Below, one piece after another: positions 1-6,494 of a stretch of 13,077 nucleotides of DNA. The translations under genes and the position numbers were made by a program. The notes below the pieces were generated by a model. It had not been told where the DNA came from. It saw only the letters and a program-made list of their open reading frames with translations, and did not search any database. Source of the DNA: Acidimicrobiia bacterium (GTDB taxonomy: Bacteria > Actinomycetota > Acidimicrobiia > Spongiisociales > SHLN01); assembly GCA_004283105.1 (NCBI GenBank), contig SHLN01000048.1:1-13077 (forward strand). The letters run 5' to 3'. Numbering within the stretch: the stretch's first letter is position 1; each line of letters begins with the position of its first letter.

Positions 1-10
1 CGCTGAGGAT

Positions 11-27
11 CGTTACCCGTTACCCGT
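11..27. repeat. 2.4-copy heptamer tandem repeat
   Basis: On the minus strand the sequence reads CGGGTAA twice in a row, followed by CG. It resembles in period and general form (CGG....) the heptamers at 5791-5820. It lies across the stop codon of the doubtful small reading frame at 20-148 and otherwise in non-coding sequence. It is too short to classify. Confidence 0.4.
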
Positions 28-148
28 CCGGAATCTCATCCAGGTAGACGTGGTTTCCCTGGGCCAGGCGGGCTTCCCTACGGGCAGCTTCGCGGCGCCG
101 GCCGTCCGCTATCTCAGGTCCGGCGGCAGCAGTCGACTTCTCGGCCAC
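20..148 (-). CDS. Doubtful 42-codon small reading frame
   Basis: A minus-strand frame starts at GTG (148-146) and ends at TAA (22-20). It encodes a highly charged, hydrophilic peptide with an Arg/Glu/Ala-rich middle (RRREAAREARL) and the ending YLDEIPDG. There is no in-frame ATG and no Shine-Dalgarno sequence before the GTG, and the first codons lie inside the left arm of an inverted repeat. The frame stays open upstream of the GTG, so it could also be chance. In its favour, the composition resembles a soluble charged peptide rather than typical GC-rich shadow sequence. I do not recognise a family and consider it weakly supported. Confidence 0.2.
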   Translation of the reverse strand: MAEKSTAAAGPEIADGRRREAARREARLAQGNHVYLDEIPDG

Positions 149-181
149 AGTCGCGAGATGGCCATGGTTCGGCCGAGAAGT
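136..181. terminator. 11-bp inverted repeat, possible terminator
   Basis: The arms 136-146 (ACTTCTCGGCC) and 171-181 (GGCCGAGAAGT) are perfect reverse complements around a 24-nt loop. The repeat begins 15 bases past the stop of the minus-strand gene ending at 196, so it could terminate that gene. No T-run follows on either strand and the loop is long for an intrinsic terminator, so an operator or mRNA-end structure is also possible. The loop contains the 8-bp palindrome ATGGCCAT. Confidence 0.4.
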
Positions 182-195
182 GACAGAGGATATCG

Positions 196-957
196 CTAGC
201 CAGCTTGACTCATCGCTGCCCAGGCGGCCCGTGCCAGAGCGAAGGCTTTTTCGGCTCCGATGAGGGCTGAGCCGACGTGGAAGCTCCCGTCGTGACGTTG
301 CAGGAGGACGGTAACCATGGTGTGGTCTCCGAGGGCGTGCTCTTCTGCGGCCAGCAACACAGGAGGAGGTTGGTCGCCGGACAGCTCACCAACGGCGGCG
401 ACCACAGCTTCACGGACGCCTGCGTCGCTTGGTCGGCCCCGCCGGGTAATAGACCGCCCATCGTCGGTATCGATGGTCACCGCCACCCCGTCACGGTCCT
501 CCTGGACACGAACCCGGGCGAGAAGGCTTCGGTTGGCCGACGGCGCCTCGAGAGGCTCCTCGTCCTCTTCGATGGCCGGCCCTGTCTCCGGTTCCTCGGG
601 TCGGGCGACCGGCTCGGGCGACCGCATGAAGGTTCCGAGCTCGTCGGGCGGCTGCTCGACCGGCTCCCGAGGTATGAGCGTGGTCTGCACGAGGCCGGGA
701 CCGGGCAGAATGGTGGCCGATTCGGATGGAGGTGGTGGTGGTCCGGCCGGCTCGATGCGAGCTTGCGGGGGGGCCATCTTGCCCTTCAGTCCGTGAGCGG
801 CCAGGACATCCCGGACGGCGGCGGCGACATCGGAGGGGTCCGCATCGGCGGAGAGCCGAACCCGCACCCCCTCGGCCGTGTCCGCTGCCAGCTCGGCGTC
901 GGCCACGCCCGGCACAGCCCGCAACGCCTCGGTCAGGTCGTCAACTTCGCGATTCAT
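196..957 (-). CDS. Unknown 253-aa protein, internal beta-beta-alpha duplication
   Basis: I do not recognise a named family. The protein has three parts. Residues 1-60 look like a small alpha-beta-beta-alpha domain (ALRAVPGVADAEL, then VRVRLSADADPSDVAAAVRDVL). Residues 62-142 form a linker rich in Pro and Glu, including PPPPP. Residues 146-250 appear to be two similar beta-beta-alpha units (VAVTIDTDDGR... then AVVAAVGEL; MVTVLLQRHDGS... then AFALARAAWAAM), a layout reminiscent of the regulatory domain of isopropylmalate synthase. That resemblance is inference only. It has no signal peptide or membrane segment. The start at 957 is chosen because GGAGAG lies about 7 bases upstream and because the ATG overlaps the TGA of the preceding gene (ATGA). 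An upstream ATG at 975 and a longer reading to 1143 lack a ribosome site and overlap that gene. The two genes are probably translated together. Confidence 0.75.
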   Translation of the reverse strand: MNREVDDLTEALRAVPGVADAELAADTAEGVRVRLSADADPSDVAAAVRDVLAAHGLKGKMAPPQARIEPAGPPPPPSESATILPGPGLVQTTLIPREPVEQPPDELGTFMRSPEPVARPEEPETGPAIEEDEEPLEAPSANRSLLARVRVQEDRDGVAVTIDTDDGRSITRRGRPSDAGVREAVVAAVGELSGDQPPPVLLAAEEHALGDHTMVTVLLQRHDGSFHVGSALIGAEKAFALARAAWAAMSQAG

Positions 958-1190
958 CGCTGCTCTCTCCGCCATTGCAGGAACTGGACGAGTTCGGCCG
1001 GGGCGGGAACGGCATCGGATGATCCGTAGGCAGTTTGCATCCGCCAGCGGATATAGGCCCGCCGTGGTACCGGCAGGAACGGCGCGGTACGCCACCACCC
1101 GGAGGGGGTGAAGGCCACGAGCGCGCGCAGCGCTTCCGGCCATAATGTGGGGCGACGAATAATCACCCGCAGTATCGAGGACGCGAACAT
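954..1190 (-). CDS. Small conserved-looking 78-aa protein, WW..PFLP motif
   Basis: This basic protein is rich in aromatic residues. Its core reads GWWRTAPFLPVP (31-42), then AYIRWRMQTAYG (45-56), and it ends with a possible amphipathic helix (AELVQFLQW, 65-73). From memory, small actinobacterial proteins share this pattern (W-W-x-x-x-PFLP-x-P, Y-x-x-W/F-R, T-x-YG, a late D/E-hydrophobic stretch and W), but I cannot confirm this and know of no function. It has no catalytic motif and no clear membrane helix, although residues 5-27 are moderately hydrophobic. It starts at ATG 1190 with only a weak upstream AGAG. Its TGA stop overlaps the next gene's ATG by 4 bases, which supports both as real and co-translated. 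It is divergent from moxR across 68 bp. Confidence 0.7.
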   Translation of the reverse strand: MFASSILRVIIRRPTLWPEALRALVAFTPSGWWRTAPFLPVPRRAYIRWRMQTAYGSSDAVPAPAELVQFLQWRREQR

Positions 1191-1258
1191 CGGGTCTCTG
1201 ACTCTAATCTTCGAAGCCCTGATATCCTGTTCATCCCATCTGCCTGTGAGGAGTCCCC
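1191..1258. promoter_or_regulatory. Divergent intergenic region with moxR ribosome site
   Basis: These 68 bp separate the minus-strand 78-aa gene from moxR, so any promoters for both directions should lie here or inside the genes. On the plus strand, CTGACT (1198-1203) and TATCCT (1223-1228) are a weak -35/-10 pair with a 19-bp spacer. On the minus strand only a poor TAGAGT is visible, 10 bases before the ATG. The clear signal is GAGGAG at 1248-1253, five bases before the TTG start of moxR, which decides that start. The promoter assignments are weak. Confidence 0.35.
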
Positions 1259-2236
1259 TTGACAGCCGAGCCCGTTGAGGCCGCCAACGCCTGGTTCACC
1301 GAGCGATTCGACGCCATTGTCGCCAACATCGAGCGAGTCATCCAGGGCAAACACGACGAGATCCGGCTGGTCGTCCAGACTCTGATCGCCGGCGGTCATG
1401 CACTCGTCGAGGATGTGCCGGGAGTTGGCAAGACCTTGCTGGCCAAGTCCCTGTCTCGCTCCATCGACTGCTCGTTTCACCGGATCCAGTTCACCCCCGA
1501 CCTGCTTCCCTCTGACCTCACCGGCGTTTCCGTGTGGGACCGGGAGCGCGGCAAGTTCGTGTTCCGGCGCGGACCGCTGTTCTCGAACATCGTGCTCGGT
1601 GATGAGATCAACCGGGCCAGCCCGAAGACGCAGGCGGCCTTGCTCGAGGCGATGGAAGAGCGCCAGGTCACCGTCGATGGGATCACGAGAACACTCGAGC
1701 CACCGTTCATGGTGATCGCCACCCAGAATCCGATCGAACATGAGGGCACATATCCACTGCCGGAGGCCCAACTCGATCGCTTCATGACCCGGGTAACGCT
1801 CGGCTACCCCGCCCGCGCCAAAGAACTCGAGATGCTCGATGCCCATGGCGATCACTCCGTGTTCGAAGACCTCAAGCCGGTTGTGGCAGGCGATGAGGTC
1901 GTTGAGATGGTCCGCCAGGCAGCTGCCGTGCACGTTGCTCCGGAGTTGAAGGGGTATCTCGTCGACCTCGCCGAGGCCACCCGCTCAGATCCCGATCTCC
2001 TCCTCGGCGCCTCGCCACGCGCCACCCTCTATCTCCAGCGCGCCTCCCGGGTACGGGCGGCGGCGCTGGGACGGACCTACGTGACGCCCGACGATGTCAA
2101 AGCGCTCATCGCTCCAACGCTGAGCCATCGCATCATCCTGCGTCCCGAGGCCCAGATGCGGGCGGCCTCCATCAACGAGGTGCTGGCCCGCATCATGGCG
2201 TCCGTTCCAGTTCCCGGAACTGCCGACGTTCGATGA
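1259..2236 (+). CDS. moxR: MoxR-family AAA+ ATPase
   Basis: This is a 325-aa MoxR AAA+ ATPase, a chaperone-like ATPase usually thought to help assemble or activate partner proteins. All core elements are present: Walker A DVPGVGKT (52-59), Walker B IVLGDE (111-116), sensor 1 ATQNP (154-158), the arginine-finger motif EAQLDRF (169-175) and sensor 2 GASPRAT (250-256), followed by the C-terminal helical lid. The length is normal for the family. The start is a TTG, supported by GAGGAG five bases upstream; no ATG lies near the expected N-terminus. Its TGA overlaps the ATG of the DUF58 gene (ATGA), so the two are translationally coupled. MoxR genes are very often followed by a DUF58 gene, and here a transglutaminase gene completes the usual trio. 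The substrate is unknown. Confidence 0.95.
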   Translation: MTAEPVEAANAWFTERFDAIVANIERVIQGKHDEIRLVVQTLIAGGHALVEDVPGVGKTLLAKSLSRSIDCSFHRIQFTPDLLPSDLTGVSVWDRERGKFVFRRGPLFSNIVLGDEINRASPKTQAALLEAMEERQVTVDGITRTLEPPFMVIATQNPIEHEGTYPLPEAQLDRFMTRVTLGYPARAKELEMLDAHGDHSVFEDLKPVVAGDEVVEMVRQAAAVHVAPELKGYLVDLAEATRSDPDLLLGASPRATLYLQRASRVRAAALGRTYVTPDDVKALIAPTLSHRIILRPEAQMRAASINEVLARIMASVPVPGTADVR

Positions 2237-3411
2237 TCACAACCCGCGGATGGGCTGCCTTGGGAGCCTCCGCCGCGCTGATGGTCCTCTGGGTCGCGTT
2301 CGGAGAGCCGGAGCTGCTCGCCGGAGGGATCTTCCTGATCGGATCAGTCATCGTGGGCGTTCTCATTGTGCGAAGGTCGCGGCCGGACGCCACTCTCACC
2401 CGCCACATCACTCCGTTCCGGCTTCACGAGGGCGATCGGGCCCGGGTTGAGATCCGGGTAGTCGCCCGGCGGGCGCTCCGACCCCTCATCATCGAAGATG
2501 AGGTCTCAAAGTTGGGACGGGCCCGCTTCGCCACCTCGCGGGCCGGACGCAACTCCACGGTTTCGGCTCACTACGAGATCGTGTGCCGGCCGCGCGGCGT
2601 CTATCAGATTGGTCCCGCCGAACTCGTCATCTCCGATCCGCTGGACCTGGCTGCCGTCCGGACTACTGCCGGAGGCGTCGACCGGCTGGTCGTCTATCCG
2701 GCCATCGAGACGCTGGACGGGTTCCCGACCACCCGGGGACACGATCCTTCGGTTCAGTCCGCCCATCCCTCCCATGCCCCGAGCGGTGGCGACGACTTCT
2801 TCACATTGCGCGAGTATCGACAGGGCGACGACCTGCGCCGCGTCCACTGGCCGTCATCTGCCAAACGGGACGAGCTGATGATCAGGCAGCTCGAGATTCC
2901 CTGGCAGTCCCGGGCCCTCGTTCTCCTCGACTCGCGGGCCTCGACCCATACCTCGGAGACGTTCGAGCAGGCGGTCAAGGGCACGGCTTCGGTCCTCCAT
3001 CACTTTTTCGGCGGCGGATACCTCCCCCAGCTCTGGATCGGGGACTCCGGCCGACCGCCCGGGCCGGCACCGTACGAGCTGGCAATGGAGAAGCTGGCCG
3101 CCGTCCAGCCCATGAAGGCCCTCGACCTCCGCCACGCGGTCCTCCGGATGCGTCAGCATGGGTACAGCGGTGGCGCGCTCGTTCTCATCACCGGCGCCCT
3201 TGACGACGACAACCTGGCCGTCTTTCAGACACTCGGACGCGACTACAGCAAGACCGTGCTTATGGTTGTGGCAGACGAAGCACCGGCTTCTCTGACGGCG
3301 TTCAAGCTGGGCGGCGCCGCCACCGCAGTGGTGGGCGCCGACGACACCTGGGCCGGAGCCTGGAACGAAGCGATAGGAGCAGGACGATGGTCTTCCGCCT
3401 CACCTGGCTAG
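2233..3411 (+). CDS. DUF58 family membrane-anchored protein
   Basis: This is a 392-aa DUF58 protein, the standard partner of MoxR. Two hydrophobic segments near the N-terminus (about 7-23 and 28-46) should form a membrane hairpin. A beta-rich middle follows, and then the DUF58 signature: FTLREYRQGDD (190-200), VHWPSSAKRDEL (204-215) and MIRQLE (216-221). Residues 228-345 have the pattern of a von Willebrand A-like fold (ALVLLDSRAS at 228-237 and ALVLIT at 315-320). The metal-site motif is degenerate: DSRAS rather than DxSxS. The start overlaps the moxR stop by 4 bases, with little ribosome site of its own, as expected for coupling. The last 25 bases overlap the transglutaminase gene. Its biochemical role is not established; MoxR probably acts on it or with it. 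Confidence 0.9.
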   Translation: MITTRGWAALGASAALMVLWVAFGEPELLAGGIFLIGSVIVGVLIVRRSRPDATLTRHITPFRLHEGDRARVEIRVVARRALRPLIIEDEVSKLGRARFATSRAGRNSTVSAHYEIVCRPRGVYQIGPAELVISDPLDLAAVRTTAGGVDRLVVYPAIETLDGFPTTRGHDPSVQSAHPSHAPSGGDDFFTLREYRQGDDLRRVHWPSSAKRDELMIRQLEIPWQSRALVLLDSRASTHTSETFEQAVKGTASVLHHFFGGGYLPQLWIGDSGRPPGPAPYELAMEKLAAVQPMKALDLRHAVLRMRQHGYSGGALVLITGALDDDNLAVFQTLGRDYSKTVLMVVADEAPASLTAFKLGGAATAVVGADDTWAGAWNEAIGAGRWSSASPG

Positions 3412-5783
3412 CCAGCTTCTCACTGCTCGCCCTCGTGATCCTGCGACTCACCCGCCTCTTCCTCCCGACCGAGGAGGGACTGCCCTGGCCCATCGTCGTG
3501 ATCATTGCTGCAATGCTGGGAGCGGTCATCACGTGGGCGACCGGCAAAGCCCGGTTCGGGCCGGTAGCCATGGTCATCGGCCACGTCGTGCTCTTCGGCC
3601 TGTTCGCGTTCATCTATGTGGGCGGCGAACTCGCCGATGCCACCATCCCACCCCTGGACGTCATGGGCGACATCCTGTCGGAGGTTTCCGATGCCCTCAC
3701 CGTCTTCCGTTTCTCGGCTCCGCCCGTCACCGCCCTCGCCGGGATCGTGGCCCTGGCAGCCATGATGGTCTGGGCGCTCTCCGCCGTCGCCACCTGGGGC
3801 CTGCTCAACAACAGCCCGTATCTCGGGATCGTCCCGCCCGTCGTCTTCTACCTGCAGCTTGCCGTGATCGACCGTCAATCGACGAGCATGCTGTGGACCA
3901 CCACCCTCCTTCTCCTGGTCGGTGCCGGCCTCGCCGCCATCGCCAGCGATCAGCGATCGGGCGGCGGCCACGCCGGGCACGGCAGGCAGGCAGCCCGGAT
4001 GCGAGCCATCGCCGTGCCGGTCCTTGCCATCGTGTCGGTAACGGCCATCTCGGTCCTCGTTACCCGGCAGGCCGTCCGTGCGGACGCGGTTCCCGCCACC
4101 GGCATCCTCGACTGGCGAAACCGCTCCGGGATCGGAGGCGGGGTAGGCAGTGTCTCCTACAACCCGTTCATCGATGTCCAGCGGTCGCTCGTCTCCAACT
4201 CCGATACCCCCGTGTTCGCCGCCTTTGTGGCGGGCAACGTGCCGACCAATGAGGTTTACTGGCGGCTCCTCACCATGGACTCGTTCAACGGCGACTGGTG
4301 GTACGCCTCGGCCGACGACCTCGAGAACCTCGACAAGACCAGCTGGGAGGCCGACGAGTACGAGTTCCGGGGCGCCACCATTCCCGTGACCCAGGAAGTC
4401 ACCATCCTCAATCTCTCGAGCGCATGGCTGCCGGCCGCCTATTCCCCCACCGCGCTTGCTTCCGAAGAACGACTCATCAAGAACACAACCCGGGTGGACT
4501 CGATCGACGGCTCACTCCGCATCGACGGCGTGACCGGCCGGGGCATGGTGTACCTCGTTCAATCGGAGATCCCCTCGGTCGACGCCAGGGTGCTGGCCGC
4601 CGACAACTCGGGTGAAGGGCTTTCTCCCCTCTTCGAGGCCGCCGCCAGGGAAGGCCGGTTCCAGAGCTTGCCGGCGCCGGCCGACGTTGCAGACGAGCCC
4701 CGTGATCTCGATCGATACCTGCGGCTGCCCCGGGATCTCGAGGACGTGGCGGCTATGGAGCGACTGGCGAACGAGATCACGTTCGGATTGGAGACCGACT
4801 ACGAGAAGGCACTGGCCCTCGAGCATTTCTTCCGGAACCCGGACGAATTCACCTACTCGATCAACGTCGACCCAAACGAGCGCAACAGCGGACTGGGCGA
4901 TTGGCTCCTCAACCCGAACTCACCCGGATACCGCATCGGCTATTGCGAGCAGTTCTCGGCCTCCATGGGCGTACTGTCCCGCTTGCTCGGCATCCCGACC
5001 CGCACTGTGCTCGGGTTCACGCCCGGCGAGAAGCGGGTCGACGGCAGCATCCTGGTGCGCGACCGAAACGCCCATGCCTGGGTCGAGGTGTGGCTCCCCG
5101 CCCAGGGCTGGGTTCGGTTCGATCCCACGCCTCGCAGCGACGGCGTAAATCCGACCACCTTCCGCGCCACCGGATTGACGGCCGGCGACCTGAACCGCTA
5201 TTTCAGCACCATCGAAGCCGAAGCCCGCTTGGCAGCGGAAGGGGGCGGAGGCGGCGGCGACATCCCGTTCCGCGATCCCAACCTCGACCCCGACCGATTC
5301 GCCGGCGAAGGCGGAGGTGGCGGCGAAACCACCGTGGGCGGGTTCTCAATCCCGGGCTGGTTGATTCCCGCCGCCCTCTGGACGTTGCTCGGAGCCGTTG
5401 TTCTCGGGATAGTTCCTTCCATCAAACGCCGGCGCCGGTGGCGCCGGCTGCGGCGACTCGAGAACGGTGACGTGGGAGCTGCCTGGGCTGAGATCGTCGA
5501 CCGCCTCACCGACGCGGGCTTCAGCCCGAGCGCAGCGGCCACACCGCTCGAAGTCGCGACAGCCACCGACGTCGCCATGGAGCCACTGGCGATTGTGTAC
5601 AGCGCGTCGGTGTACGGGCCCGAGGGCGTGATCGGAGAGGGCTCCCACCAAGAGGCCATCACCAGCCTGACCGCCACCGAGCAGCAGCTACGTTCCCGCG
5701 CCACCCGCTGGCAACGGCTGCGCCGGACCTACCGGGTCCGGTCGCTCCTGCCGGATTGGATCAGGAGAGCACGGCGGCGCTAG
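3387..5783 (+). CDS. TgpA-type membrane transglutaminase-like protein
   Basis: This 798-aa membrane protein has an extracytoplasmic transglutaminase-like domain. About seven N-terminal helices are visible (near 5-26, 33-51, 58-78, 113-138, 145-161, 169-187 and 207-225), the TgpA/DUF3488 arrangement. A large outer domain follows and contains a complete papain-like triad: Cys520 in GYCEQFSASM, His563 in NAHAWVEVW and Asp579 in RFDPTPR. A flexible part with two glycine runs (GGGGGG and GGGGG, about 613-650) leads to a last helix (about 658-680). A basic, probably cytosolic tail follows, resembling DUF4129 (ENGDVGAAWAEIVDRL). The ATG at 3387 has AGGAG seven bases upstream inside the DUF58 gene. 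Such proteins could cleave or cross-link peptides at the cell surface; the substrate is unknown. It ends in an Arg-rich stretch at a perfect palindrome. Confidence 0.9.
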   Translation: MVFRLTWLASFSLLALVILRLTRLFLPTEEGLPWPIVVIIAAMLGAVITWATGKARFGPVAMVIGHVVLFGLFAFIYVGGELADATIPPLDVMGDILSEVSDALTVFRFSAPPVTALAGIVALAAMMVWALSAVATWGLLNNSPYLGIVPPVVFYLQLAVIDRQSTSMLWTTTLLLLVGAGLAAIASDQRSGGGHAGHGRQAARMRAIAVPVLAIVSVTAISVLVTRQAVRADAVPATGILDWRNRSGIGGGVGSVSYNPFIDVQRSLVSNSDTPVFAAFVAGNVPTNEVYWRLLTMDSFNGDWWYASADDLENLDKTSWEADEYEFRGATIPVTQEVTILNLSSAWLPAAYSPTALASEERLIKNTTRVDSIDGSLRIDGVTGRGMVYLVQSEIPSVDARVLAADNSGEGLSPLFEAAAREGRFQSLPAPADVADEPRDLDRYLRLPRDLEDVAAMERLANEITFGLETDYEKALALEHFFRNPDEFTYSINVDPNERNSGLGDWLLNPNSPGYRIGYCEQFSASMGVLSRLLGIPTRTVLGFTPGEKRVDGSILVRDRNAHAWVEVWLPAQGWVRFDPTPRSDGVNPTTFRATGLTAGDLNRYFSTIEAEARLAAEGGGGGGDIPFRDPNLDPDRFAGEGGGGGETTVGGFSIPGWLIPAALWTLLGAVVLGIVPSIKRRRRWRRLRRLENGDVGAAWAEIVDRLTDAGFSPSAAATPLEVATATDVAMEPLAIVYSASVYGPEGVIGEGSHQEAITSLTATEQQLRSRATRWQRLRRTYRVRSLLPDWIRRARRR

Positions 5784-5790
5784 CGCCGCC
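5773..5790. terminator. Perfect 18-bp palindrome over transglutaminase stop codon
   Basis: The sequence GGCGGCGC-TA-GCGCCGCC is its own reverse complement and contains the TAG stop (5781-5783). As RNA it could form a very GC-rich stem of about 7 bp at the end of the moxR operon. No T-run follows, so a role as terminator or 3'-end stabiliser is only plausible. Part of it is explained by consecutive Arg codons (CGG CGC) before the stop. Confidence 0.4.
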
Positions 5791-5820
5791 GGTCAACGGT
5801 CGACGGTCAACGGTCGACGG
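5791..5820. repeat. Four alternating 7-bp repeats, GGTCAAC/GGTCGAC
   Basis: The run is GGTCAAC, GGTCGAC, GGTCAAC, GGTCGAC and then GG. It is an exact 14-bp unit repeated twice, each unit made of two heptamers that differ only by A/G at position 5. It begins directly after the palindrome at the end of the transglutaminase gene. The region 5784-5909 between the convergent genes holds no reading frame of note. It could be a small simple-sequence repeat or one member of an interspersed intergenic family. Confidence 0.75.
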
Positions 5821-5854
5821 CCAGAACCAGGAGTGCTCCAGTCGGTGGCTGCGA

Positions 5855-5868
5855 TGCCTGGTGCCTGG
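5855..5868. repeat. 7-bp tandem duplication TGCCTGG x2
   Basis: TGCCTGG occurs twice without a gap, in the same intergenic region as the GGTCRAC heptamers and with the same period of seven. Its last bases overlap a small hairpin (GGCGACC, loop GAA, GGTCGCC at 5867-5883). Confidence 0.45.
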
Positions 5869-5886
5869 CGACCGAAGGTCGCCCAA

Positions 5887-5917
5887 GCAACTGACTGACC
5901 TCTGGTCAGTTAGTTGC
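5887..5917. terminator. 14-bp hairpin between convergent genes, covers merR stop
   Basis: The left arm is GCAACTGACTGACC (5887-5900), the loop TCT (5901-5903) and the right arm GGTCAGTTAGTTGC (5904-5917). Fourteen base pairs form with a single G.T wobble. It sits where the plus-strand moxR operon and the minus-strand merR gene converge, so it is a candidate bidirectional terminator. The merR stop TAA (5912-5910) and its last codons lie inside the right arm. There is no strong T-run on either side. Of the structures in this region it is the longest and best paired. Confidence 0.6.
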
Positions 5918-6395
5918 CGGAGGCTTCCTGCATGATGTCGTCTTCGACTTCGCGCAGGGTTTGGAGGAACTTCTCCCGATCGAGCTCGAAGCGGGTGACG
6001 TCCTCAGCGACGGAGCGAGCGATCTTGTCGATGGCTCCGAAGAACGCCATCTGCCCCTCGCGGAGGGCGTCGAGGAGAGCCTCATCGTCGACGGTGTAGA
6101 TGGTGGCGCCGTCGGTCACGAGCGTCACCTCTGAGAGGTGGCGATCCATGTTGGCCGTCCGGCGGAGGTAGTTCCAGGCACGCCGAACCCGTTGCAGCGA
6201 CATGCCGTTGTCGAGCAGGCTCTTGACGACGCGGAGCGCCACGACATCCCGGAATGAATAGAGCCGCCGCTTCCCCGGACGTCCGCCGGTGGTCTGGAGT
6301 GATGGGACCACGAGGTTGACGCGATCCCAATAGCGGAGCTGGTGCGCAGTACAGCTGGTCAATTTGATCGCTTGCTGCGCCGTGAAGCCTTCCAA
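5910..6395 (-). CDS. MerR-family transcriptional regulator
   Basis: This 161-aa regulator has an N-terminal MerR winged helix-turn-helix. The helix-turn-helix is FTAQQAIKLTSCTAHQLRYW (4-23), and the wing and next helix are GRPGKRRLYSFRDVVALRVV (38-57). The helix MSLQRVRRAW (65-74) follows. The C-terminal half (about 88-161) is acidic and helical and contains TLVTDGATIYTVDDEALLD (91-109). It has no Cys cluster of the kind seen in metal-sensing MerR proteins; the only Cys is at 15, inside the DNA-binding domain. The ligand is therefore unknown. The start is TTG, with GGAGG seven bases upstream and no better ATG. It lies last in the minus-strand run, 99 bp after the DUF3040 gene, and may have its own promoter in that gap. 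Its stop codon is buried in a hairpin shared with the convergent operon. Confidence 0.9.
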   Translation of the reverse strand: MEGFTAQQAIKLTSCTAHQLRYWDRVNLVVPSLQTTGGRPGKRRLYSFRDVVALRVVKSLLDNGMSLQRVRRAWNYLRRTANMDRHLSEVTLVTDGATIYTVDDEALLDALREGQMAFFGAIDKIARSVAEDVTRFELDREKFLQTLREVEDDIMQEASGN

Positions 6396-6454
6396 CCCGT
6401 ATCCTCCGCGTATGCCCGAAATCCCTGCGAGAGACCGGTGTCTGCCCGCTTCTT

Positions 6455-6472
6455 CCCTCGCCGAAGCGAGAG
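6455..6472 (-). terminator. UUCG-loop hairpin after DUF3040 gene
   Basis: On the minus strand CTCTCGC, loop TTCG, GCGAGGG forms a 7-bp stem with one wobble pair and a C-G-closed UUCG tetraloop, an unusually stable loop. It starts 22 bases past the DUF3040 stop and lies before the merR start. No T-run follows, so it is a candidate weak terminator or attenuator rather than a certain one. Confidence 0.45.
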
Positions 6473-6494
6473 CCTCACTCTAGCTACGCGCGGG

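Noticed and set aside
958..1143. 62-residue N-terminal extension of the 253-aa protein
   Set aside because: It is a shadow of the 78-aa gene. The ATGA junction and GGAGAG point to the start at 957.
2233..5783. Several plus- and minus-strand frames of 70-240 codons inside the DUF58 and transglutaminase genes
   Set aside because: They are other-frame shadows of well-supported genes, dominated by Arg, Pro and Ser, with no ribosome sites or motifs.
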